Positions 57,595 through 64,000 of a stretch of DNA of 64,000 bases are shown piece by piece (the first letter of the stretch is position 1; every line of letters begins with the position of its first letter). Made by a program: the position numbers and the translations under genes. Under the pieces are notes generated by a model. That model did no database searches. It was given only the letters and a program-made list of their open reading frames with translations, and was not told the DNA's origin. The stretch lies in NCBI RefSeq assembly GCF_014596525.1, contig NZ_MSJP01000011.1:90222-154221 (forward strand), written 5' to 3'. Source of the stretch: Streptomyces sp. CBMA291. GTDB lineage: Bacteria; Actinomycetota; Actinomycetes; Streptomycetales; Streptomycetaceae.

Positions 57595-57946
57595 GGGCCC
57601 ATCGTGCCCCACCCGTACGACATCCCGGAAGCGAGACCCGGACCGGCGGTTCGGACCGGGGATTCGGACCGGGGAATCGGATGGGGCGGGCCGGGATCCG
57701 CGCGGGAGGGACGGGCCGGGACGTAGGGGGGGCTGGAAGGCGCGGACCGAGGGTTCTGGTCGTGCGCGCGGACCGCCCGTCCGCCCACGCGCGCGTACGG
57801 CGTCGGGGCGCCCATCGCACGGCCCCACGCGCGCGTGCCCCCGCTCCCGTACCCATAGAGCGCGGCCCGTGCCCGTGAAGCCCGGCCCGTACCCGTAAGG
57901 CCCCGCCCCCTTGCCCGTGAGCCCGGTCCCGCGCGCGTGGCCCCGG
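57595..57946. other. Intergenic region, G/C-rich with CCCGTACCC-type repeats
   Basis: About 350 bp between moaE and the SDR gene. It contains alternating GCGCGCG runs (near 57780-57840) and short CCCGTAC/CCCGTGC repeats near 57845-57935. Frames here have no conserved motif; no gene is called. Confidence 0.5.
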
Positions 57947-59056
57947 TCAGATCCCGCGGCGCTTGCGCATCTGGCGGACCAGGGCCGCCGTGCCGAGCAG
58001 CGCCACCGTCGCACCGGCCGCGCCCGCCGCCGTGGCGTCCTTGCGGCCCAGACGGCGGCCCGCGACAGTGTGGCGGCCCTCGACCTCCGCCAGGAGCGAG
58101 GCGAGGACCTCCTCGTTCGTCCACTTCGGGCGCCATCCGGCGTCGTGCAGCCGGCCGACGCTCACCACCCACGGGTGCATGGTGTAGGCGAGGTCGCCCG
58201 CGGGCGAGGGGGTGAGACCGATCCGGTGGAGCCTGGCCGCCGCGCCGAGCGCCACCGCCGAGGGCAGCTCCATGCGCCGGATCCCGGAAAGCTCCTCGAC
58301 CTCCTCCTGTTCGAGCCAGCCCTCGCAGCCGACCGCGAACTCTCCCTCGACCTTGCCGAGGGCCGCGTACTCCAGCGCGCTCACCAGGTCCTCGACATGG
58401 CAGAACTGCCAGGTCGGCCGGGAACCGGCGACGACGAGCAGCCGGGGCGACTCGAAGTAGCGGGTCAGCGCCGTGTCCGTACCGCCGACGAGGACGGCCG
58501 GGCGGACCACGGTGACGTGGAGTCCGGGGTGCGCCCGGGGCGCGCGGCGGCCGAGCCGCTCGATCTCCAGGAGGTCGCCCACGCCGGTGGCCTCCGCCGT
58601 GGCCCGCAGCTCGGCGTCCTCGGAGAGCGGGATGTCGTTGTCCGGCAGGGCGCCGTAGACCATCGCGGAGGTGCACAGCACGACCCGGTGGACCCCGGCA
58701 GCGGCGGCGGCGGTCAGCACGGTCTGCGTCCCGCGCACGTTGTAGGCGGTACGGGCGGCGGGGTCGGTCTCCAGGTCGAGATCGACGGCGAGGTGGACGA
58801 CGACGTCCGCGCCGCGCAGTTTCTCGGCGATGGCCGGGTCCCGCACGTCGAGGACGTGCCACTGCGCCTCGGCGATCTCGCCCCGGCGCTCGTCGAGGGC
58901 GACGACCTTTCTGATCTCGTCGGACGCCGCCAGGCGTCGGGTCAGCAGCTCACCGATGCCGGACGCGGCGCCGGTGACCGCGACGACGGGGCCGCGCACG
59001 GCGGACCGGGTTGAGGGGTTTCGCGCTCCGCGAACCTGTGGATCTGGGGAACTCAC
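57947..59056 (-). CDS. NAD-dependent epimerase/dehydratase-like SDR
   Basis: 369 residues from GTG 59056 (ATG 59095 is an alternative). Rossmann motif AVTGAASGIGELLTRRL, then VVVHLAVDLDLE, LCTSAMVYG and DLLEIERLG, where the usual Tyr-X3-Lys is changed to a non-canonical sequence (ATGVGDLLEIER), so catalysis by the standard mechanism is doubtful. A C-terminal hydrophobic segment (AAGAAGATVALLGTAALV) with RKRRGI may anchor it in the membrane. Divergent from the Zincin_2 gene. Function unknown. Confidence 0.85.
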   Translation of the reverse strand: MSSPDPQVRGARNPSTRSAVRGPVVAVTGAASGIGELLTRRLAASDEIRKVVALDERRGEIAEAQWHVLDVRDPAIAEKLRGADVVVHLAVDLDLETDPAARTAYNVRGTQTVLTAAAAAGVHRVVLCTSAMVYGALPDNDIPLSEDAELRATAEATGVGDLLEIERLGRRAPRAHPGLHVTVVRPAVLVGGTDTALTRYFESPRLLVVAGSRPTWQFCHVEDLVSALEYAALGKVEGEFAVGCEGWLEQEEVEELSGIRRMELPSAVALGAAARLHRIGLTPSPAGDLAYTMHPWVVSVGRLHDAGWRPKWTNEEVLASLLAEVEGRHTVAGRRLGRKDATAAGAAGATVALLGTAALVRQMRKRRGI

Positions 59057-59270
59057 CGGGCGTCTCCAGCGGTTGTCTTCAGTACGTACGGGCATGACGC
59101 GTACGGACCAGGTGGCGTCCATCCTGCCGCAGGGCACGTCCCGGCGGAGCACCGAGCCCGATTCCGGCCCGGATGTCTACGCTGGTGGTGTGCGGGGCCT
59201 GTCTGGACAGGCCCTGGTCGGGCAGTCGCCGTCGGCAGGAGGCCGGCGGCCCTACGAGCCGAGGAAACCT

Positions 59271-60752
59271 GTGAGTGACACCCCATTCGGATTCGGCCTT
59301 CCGCCGGAGGAGCCGGAGAACGGCGACGAAGGCAAGAAGAAGGACCCCGCCGGAGGTGGCCAGGGGTCCGGCGGCCAGGGCGGCGGCAACCCGTTCGGTG
59401 CGAACCCGTTCGGCTTCGGCGCCCTGCCGGGCATGGGCATGGGCGGGCCGGGCGGCGGCGGGGACAACCCGTTCGCGGCGATGTTCGGCTCCCTGAACCC
59501 CAACGATCTGGGCGCGGCCTTCCAGCAGCTCGGGCAGATGCTCAGCTACGAGGGCGGTCCCGTGAACTGGGACATGGCCAAGCAGATCGCCCGCCAGGTG
59601 GTGGCCCAGGGCACCCCTGACGGCACCAAGGACGCCAGTGTGGGACCGGCCGAGAAGTCGGCGGTCGAGGAGGCCGTGCGCCTCGCCGACCTCTGGCTCG
59701 ACCAGGTCACCCCGCTGCCCTCCGGGGCGGGTACGGCGGTGGCGTGGAGCCGCGCGGAGTGGGTCGAGGCGACCCTCCCGGCCTGGCAGCAGCTCGTGGA
59801 CCCGGTCGCGGAGCGGGTCGGCGCGGCGATGGGCGACGTCCTGCCGGAGGAGATGCAGGCCATGGCCGGCCCGCTGATCGGCATGATGCGCTCCATGGGC
59901 GGCGCCATGTTCGGCCAGCAGATCGGCCAGGCCGTCGGAGCGCTCGCCGGTGAGGTCGTCGGCTCGACCGATGTCGGTCTGCCGCTCGGTCCGGCCGGTC
60001 GCGCCGCGCTGCTGCCGCTGAACATCGAGGCCTTCGGCAAGGACCTGGGCGTGCCCTCCGACGAGGTGCGGCTCTACCTGGCGCTGCGCGAGGCCGCCCA
60101 CCAGCGGCTCTTCTCGCACGTGCCGTGGCTGCGGGCGCATCTCTTCGGTGCGGTCGAGGGATACGCGCGCGGGATCAAGGTCGACACGTCGAAGCTGGAG
60201 GAGGCGGTGGGCCAGCTGGACCCGACGCACCCCGAGCAGCTTCAGGAAGCCCTTCAGCAGGGCATGTTCCAGCCGGAGGACACCCCGGAGCAGAAGGCGG
60301 CCCTGGCCCGTCTGGAGACGGCGCTCGCGCTCGTCGAGGGCTGGGTGGACGCGGTGGTCCACGAGGCCGCCAAGTCGCGGCTGACCTCGGCGGACGCGCT
60401 GCGCGAGACGCTGCGCAGGCGCCGTGCGTCGGGCGGTCCCGCCGAGCAGACCTTCGCGACGCTGATCGGTCTGGAGCTGCGGCCGAGGCGGCTGCGGGAC
60501 GCGGCGCGCCTGTGGGCCTCGCTCTCCGACGCGCGCGGGGTCGACGGCCGGGACGCGCTGTGGGAGCACCCGGACATGCTGCCGACCGCCACCGACCTGG
60601 ACGACCCGGACGGCTTCGTGCACCGCGAGCACCTGGACTTCTCCGAGCTGGACAAGATGCTCGGCGAGGCGGCCGAGGGCCGTGCCGACGAAGCCGGCGA
60701 GAACGGCAAGGACGGCAAGGACGACGAGGGCAAGGGCGACGGCGCACGGTGA
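59271..60752 (+). CDS. Zincin_2 / DUF2342 family zinc-dependent metalloprotease-like protein
   Basis: 493 residues. A Gly/Asn/Pro/Phe-rich N-terminus (about residues 1-75, with NPFGANPFGFG repeats) precedes the family core: LNIEAFGKDLGVPSDEVRLYLALREAAHQRLFSHVPWL, in which REAAHQRLF replaces the classic HExxH, and a C-terminal WEHPDMLPTATDLDDPDGF; the last 25 residues are charged Gly/Lys/Asp repeats. GTG 59271 has GAGGAAA upstream. Its TGA overlaps the Nudix GTG by 4 nt. Family activity is unproven. Confidence 0.87.
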   Translation: MSDTPFGFGLPPEEPENGDEGKKKDPAGGGQGSGGQGGGNPFGANPFGFGALPGMGMGGPGGGGDNPFAAMFGSLNPNDLGAAFQQLGQMLSYEGGPVNWDMAKQIARQVVAQGTPDGTKDASVGPAEKSAVEEAVRLADLWLDQVTPLPSGAGTAVAWSRAEWVEATLPAWQQLVDPVAERVGAAMGDVLPEEMQAMAGPLIGMMRSMGGAMFGQQIGQAVGALAGEVVGSTDVGLPLGPAGRAALLPLNIEAFGKDLGVPSDEVRLYLALREAAHQRLFSHVPWLRAHLFGAVEGYARGIKVDTSKLEEAVGQLDPTHPEQLQEALQQGMFQPEDTPEQKAALARLETALALVEGWVDAVVHEAAKSRLTSADALRETLRRRRASGGPAEQTFATLIGLELRPRRLRDAARLWASLSDARGVDGRDALWEHPDMLPTATDLDDPDGFVHREHLDFSELDKMLGEAAEGRADEAGENGKDGKDDEGKGDGAR

Positions 60753-61273
60753 GCCTGTACGACGACGCGGTCCTCGTGCTCAAGCAGTACGAGGACCAGC
60801 CCGAGCTGCGCGATCGGTATCTGGCGCATCTGGCGGAGCACTCGGACGGCATGTACAAGCCGTGCGGGGCGGGGCATCTGACCGGCAGCGCGCTGGTGGT
60901 CGATCCTTCGCGGGGGCGGGTGCTGCTGACCCTGCACAAGAAGCTGGGCATGTGGTTGCAGATGGGCGGTCACTGCGAGTCCGGTGATCCGACGATGGCG
61001 GCGGTGGCCCTGCGGGAGGCGACCGAGGAGTCGGGGATCGAGGGTCTGACGTTGCTGCCGGGCGGTCCGGTGCGGCTCGACCGGCATCCGATTCCGGCGC
61101 CCTGTCACTGGCATCTGGACGTGCAGTACGCGGCGCTCGCCCCGGCGGGGGCGGCGGAGCGGATCAGCGAGGAGTCCCTGGACCTGCGCTGGTTCGCGTA
61201 CGACGAGGTGGCGGGGGTGGCGGACACCTCGGTGGTCCGGCTGCTTGAGGCGACGCTGGCCCGGCTCGCGTAA
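60749..61273 (+). CDS. Nudix hydrolase
   Basis: 174 residues. Nudix box reads GGHCESGD...AVALREATEESGIEG, with the REAxEES core intact but an Asp and an extra residue in the first half, so the metal site is slightly atypical. The segment MWLQMGGH and DVQYAALAP fits the domain. Start GTG 60749 is coupled by a GTGA overlap to the Zincin_2 gene. Substrate unknown. Confidence 0.88.
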   Translation: MSLYDDAVLVLKQYEDQPELRDRYLAHLAEHSDGMYKPCGAGHLTGSALVVDPSRGRVLLTLHKKLGMWLQMGGHCESGDPTMAAVALREATEESGIEGLTLLPGGPVRLDRHPIPAPCHWHLDVQYAALAPAGAAERISEESLDLRWFAYDEVAGVADTSVVRLLEATLARLA

Positions 61274-61383
61274 GAGTCCGGCGCGCGTAAGAGCCCGGCT
61301 CGCGTAGGGGCCTGGCGCGCGTAGGAGCCCGGGGCCGTGTCCCGACCGGGACAGGAGTCCGGGGCCCGGTCCCGGCTCGCGTG

Positions 61384-61414
61384 GAAGGGCGGTCGCCGAC
61401 GGCGACCGCCCTTC
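61384..61414. terminator. Terminator between the Nudix gene and the AIM24 cluster
   Basis: 14-bp perfect stem (61384-61397 with 61401-61414); the preceding 61265-61345 consists of GCGCGTAAGAGCC-type short repeats. Confidence 0.8.
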
Positions 61415-61448
61415 GTGTCGCTTCCCTCTCTTCGCGTCCTCGCTCCGG

Positions 61449-62201
61449 TCAGTTCCAGGCGTTGTTCTGGTTCTGGCCGTGGACGCCGTGCTGACCCATG
61501 CCGTACTGGGCGGCGATGCCGTGGAGGGCCGCGTGCTGCGGGGGCAGGACCTCGCTGGGCTGGACCAGCGCGAAGCCCTGGCCGAGGAAGCTGAGTTCCC
61601 AGCCCTCGCCGGTGTCGCCGCGCCTGCGGCGGACGCTGGAGCTGTGCGTCTGCGCCTGCATCTGGACGCGCAGTCCGGTGGACCAGGCGACGATCGCGTC
61701 GGCGTCGGCGCTCACGTACTTGTCGGGGGTGACGTGCATCATCAGGGGCTGCCCTGAGGTCATCAGGGCGACCTTGCCCCGGCCCGAGACGTTGAGCTGG
61801 TACTTGCCGGAGCCGGAGACGCCGTACTGGCTGTCGACGGCGATGACCTCGGTGTGGAGGGTCGAGTCGAGCGCGAGCACGTACGAGCTGTCGACGGTCA
61901 GGCCCTCCTGCTCGACGTCCACGACGTGCACGTACTGGGCGAGGTTGGCGAAGTAGACCGTGCCCTGCCCCGAGCAGCGCATCAGGTCGAGCCCCTCGCC
62001 GGTGTGGGCGCGGGCCCGCTGCTGGCCGCTGCTCTGGTACTCGCCGTCGAAGTCGATCAGCCCCTGGTACGCGACCATGGCGCCCTTGCGGGCGAGGACG
62101 TCGTCCTGTCCTGTGAGGCTGACCCGCAGGAGCTGCGGGTTCTGGACGACGTAGCGCTCCTGGCTCTGCTGTTCCGCGTGGTTGAAAAGCGGGCTCTGCA
62201 T
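61449..62201 (-). CDS. AIM24-family protein (third gene of the cluster)
   Basis: 250 residues. AIM24/TRAP-like beta-domain signatures: RVSLTGQDDVLARKGAMVAYQG, LMRCSGQGTVYFANLAQYV, VLALDSTLHTEV, and GQGFALVQPSEVLP. A Gln/Gly/His-rich C-terminal tail (QYGMGQHGVHGQNQNNAW). No membrane or signal segment. In bacteria the family is often next to TerD-type genes; function unknown. Confidence 0.88.
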   Translation of the reverse strand: MQSPLFNHAEQQSQERYVVQNPQLLRVSLTGQDDVLARKGAMVAYQGLIDFDGEYQSSGQQRARAHTGEGLDLMRCSGQGTVYFANLAQYVHVVDVEQEGLTVDSSYVLALDSTLHTEVIAVDSQYGVSGSGKYQLNVSGRGKVALMTSGQPLMMHVTPDKYVSADADAIVAWSTGLRVQMQAQTHSSSVRRRRGDTGEGWELSFLGQGFALVQPSEVLPPQHAALHGIAAQYGMGQHGVHGQNQNNAWN

Positions 62202-62220
62202 GGTGTGTTCTCGCTCCCCC

Positions 62221-62901
62221 TCAGCCCCGGACCCGCAGGCGGTCGGTGCTGTCCTCGCTCGGCTGTACGACGACGATGCCCTGGCCCGAGAAGGCCATCT
62301 GGTAGGCCTCGCCGCTGCCCCGCCCGATGAGCGAGGAGGCCTTGAAACTGCGCTTGCCCTTGACCTTGAGCGCCGGCGACCAGGCGACGAGCGCGTCGGG
62401 GTCGACGTACGTCTCGTCCTCGCCGCGTCCGCAGTCGACGACGATCGGCGTGCCGCGCGAGGTGAGCGCGATCCAGCCGGTGCCGGAGATCGTCACGTTG
62501 AACAGGCCCTGTCCGGTGAACTTGGCGAGCCCCTTGACCCGCTCGACGCCCCACTGGAGGTGGGCGTCGAAGGCGAGCACATTGGTGCCGTTGACGGAGA
62601 GGGCGTCGTTCTGGAGGTTGATCACGACGACGTCGGCGCCGTAGTCGGCGAGGTAGAGCAGTCCGTCGCCGGAGCAGCGCATCACCGGGGTGCTCTCGCC
62701 GGTGATCCACTGCTGGGCGACCTGCCGGACGGCGGGGGGGTTGGGCTCGTAGGTGATGAAGCCCTCGTAGGCGACCATGGAGCCGGTCCGGGCGTAGAGG
62801 TCCTGGCCGGAGGCCATGGCGACCTTCAGCATGGAGTGTCCGTGGTTCTCCATCCGGGCCGCGACGGGCGACGGGGCGTAGCCCGCGAGTTGCTGGTTCA
62901 T
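62221..62901 (-). CDS. AIM24-family protein (second gene)
   Basis: 226 residues. LKVAMASGQDLYARTGSMVAYEGF, MRCSGDGLLYLADYGADVVV, VLAFDAHLQWGVERV, FTGQGLFNVTISGTG and FSGQGIVVVQPSED carry the AIM24 fold. Gaps of 19 bp downstream and 14 bp upstream to its neighbours indicate an operon of the three paralogues. Confidence 0.9.
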   Translation of the reverse strand: MNQQLAGYAPSPVAARMENHGHSMLKVAMASGQDLYARTGSMVAYEGFITYEPNPPAVRQVAQQWITGESTPVMRCSGDGLLYLADYGADVVVINLQNDALSVNGTNVLAFDAHLQWGVERVKGLAKFTGQGLFNVTISGTGWIALTSRGTPIVVDCGRGEDETYVDPDALVAWSPALKVKGKRSFKASSLIGRGSGEAYQMAFSGQGIVVVQPSEDSTDRLRVRG

Positions 62902-62915
62902 GACTTCCGGCTCCC

Positions 62916-64000
62916 TCAGACCTCGTAGGGCTGGACGACGACGAAGTTGCCGGGGGCTCCCCGGAACTGGAGGTTCACGGTCTCCCCGCTGTGGCCCGGG
63001 TAGGCGTTGCGGCGCAGCCGCACCTGGCTGGAGAGGACCACCTGGGCCGCGGAGGACCAGGCGACGACGGCGTTGCAGTCGGCGAAGGTGGTCGGCGTGA
63101 CGGGCAGGACGACGGGGGTGCCGTGGGTCTTCACGACGACGGTCCCCGAGCCGTGGAACTGCATGGTGAAAAGGGCGCCGCCGGGGATGCCGTGGCCCTC
63201 GATGCGCCGGACCTCGTACTGGAGGGACTCGTCGAACGCGAGGACGTTCTCCGCGGAGACGCAGATGCCGTCGCCCTGGAGCTCGATCGGGTGCAGATGG
63301 GTGCCCTCCTCCGCGAGGAAGACCTGACCGCGTCCGGTGCAGCGCATGAGCTGCATCTCCTGACCGGTGGCGTTGCCGACGATCCGGCCCGCGAAACCCG
63401 CGCCCTTGTAGCCGAAGTCGACCTTGCCCTGGTACATGACCATGGAGCCCTGCCGGGCCAGGACGGGTGTGCCGCCCTTGCCGAGGTCGACCCGCATGAG
63501 CTGCTGGTTCTGCGGGGTCCAGCGGGCGCCGGTGGCGGTCTCCTTGTACGGCGCGAGCGCGGCGGCGAGACCCGCCCCGGCGGCCGGGGCACCCCCGGGA
63601 ACGCCTCCCGGGACTCCCTGATGCTGCCCGTAGGGGGCGGGGGCCTGCCCGTAAGGGGCCGAAGGCTGCCCGTAGGGGGCGGAGGCGTTCTGCCCGTACG
63701 AGGGCGGGCCCTGCTGCGGGTAGGGACCGGGCGCCTGTCCGGGGTACGGCCCGGGGACCTGACCGTGCTGGGGAGGCTGCGGCGGCTGCCCGTAGGGGGC
63801 GGGGGCCGGGCCCGGCGGCGGGACCGGGGTGTGCGTCGGGGTGTGCGTCGGCGCGGGGACCAGCGGGGCCACCATCGTGGGCGCCGAGTGGACCGACGGC
63901 AGGGGCGCCGGGGGCTGGGGCGCGTGCGGCGGCAGGGGCTCGTGCGGGGCCTGGGGTACGTACGGGGGCTGGGGCGCGGGAGGTGCGGGGGGCGCGCCGA
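62916..64000 (-). CDS. AIM24-domain protein with long Pro/Gln-rich N-terminal linker, 5' part missing
   Basis: At least 361 codons, open to the end of the window, so the N-terminus is outside. The visible N-terminal part (about 155 residues) is Pro/Gln/Gly/Tyr-rich with repeats such as APYGQ and QAPGPYP; a C-terminal AIM24 domain (about 200 residues) follows: MRVDLGKGGTPVLARQGSMVMYQGK, LMRCTGRGQVFLAEEGTHLHP, VLAFDESLQYEVRRI, FHGSGTVVVKTHGT and FRGAPGNFVVVQPYEV. The tandem neighbours are the same family. The missing start may hold a TerD-like domain, as I recall for Streptomyces homologues; unproven here. Confidence 0.85.
   Translation of the reverse strand, partial: GAPPAPPAPQPPYVPQAPHEPLPPHAPQPPAPLPSVHSAPTMVAPLVPAPTHTPTHTPVPPPGPAPAPYGQPPQPPQHGQVPGPYPGQAPGPYPQQGPPSYGQNASAPYGQPSAPYGQAPAPYGQHQGVPGGVPGGAPAAGAGLAAALAPYKETATGARWTPQNQQLMRVDLGKGGTPVLARQGSMVMYQGKVDFGYKGAGFAGRIVGNATGQEMQLMRCTGRGQVFLAEEGTHLHPIELQGDGICVSAENVLAFDESLQYEVRRIEGHGIPGGALFTMQFHGSGTVVVKTHGTPVVLPVTPTTFADCNAVVAWSSAAQVVLSSQVRLRRNAYPGHSGETVNLQFRGAPGNFVVVQPYEV

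Overview
The window is a high-GC actinobacterial chromosome segment, almost certainly from a Streptomyces. Evidence: near-universal G/C third codon positions, frequent GTG starts and 4-nt stop/start overlaps, and a run of recognisable Streptomyces genes in a conserved core order: a SigH/SigF-type sigma factor, wblE, nagB, dasDCBA-dasR, nrdAB under a cobalamin riboswitch, def, rsrA-sigR, aroA, rsgA, hisN, katA-catR, initiator tRNAs, UPF0182, moaE and an AIM24 cluster. From memory this follows S. coelicolor from about SCO5243 downwards.

Layout. 1-4.4 kb: 3' end of a stress sigma factor, a small membrane protein, a diacylglycerol-kinase-like lipid kinase, wblE (with a Rex-like operator in its promoter region) and a soluble PAS/HisKA_2 sensor kinase. 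4.4-11.8 kb: the N-acetylglucosamine/chitobiose module: nagB, the das ABC transporter and GH3 glucosaminidase, and the GntR regulator dasR, with several DasR-responsive elements (dre). 12.2-25.0 kb: a tightly packed, same-strand accessory cluster of two GT2 glycosyltransferases, a UbiA-type decaprenyl-phosphate phosphoribosyltransferase homologue, a flippase-like membrane protein, a class III aminotransferase, an extended SDR epimerase, two VanJ-like membrane phosphatases (EEP fold), an aldo/keto reductase and an MMPL exporter. I read it as an undescribed polyprenyl-phosphate-linked (amino)sugar pathway for a surface glycolipid or exported glycoconjugate; it is the best candidate here for a new system.

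25.1-28.7 kb: a TrmB/LuxR-like regulator preceded by a dre that contains the MMPL stop codon, a DUF3311 plus MctP-type monocarboxylate symporter pair, and a GNAT protein. 28.7-34.9 kb: B12-riboswitch-controlled class Ia ribonucleotide reductase, an HTH-less UTRA protein, peptide deformylase and a TPR protein. 35-38 kb: two membrane HD-domain proteins, the first with a degenerate HD-GYP site, both with expanded proline-rich repeats. 38.2-41.8 kb: RsrA/SigR with a perfect SigR-type autoregulatory promoter and the 55-residue long-isoform extension, a hydrolase with a 24-bp repeat at its start, an HMCES/YedK protein and an M50 protease.

41.8-64 kb: aroA, rsgA, an SMR efflux protein convergently overlapping a TetR regulator, hisN, a CBS protein, katA/catR divergent around a palindromic operator, a duplicated initiator-tRNA cassette flanking a large Sel1-repeat protein, UPF0182, a PPA1309-like protein, a PDZ/Lon-like membrane protease, moaE, an SDR, a Zincin_2 protein coupled to a Nudix hydrolase, and three consecutive AIM24 genes, the last running off the window. 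Several intergenic regions hold GTAC-centred palindromic or short direct repeats of no evident function.
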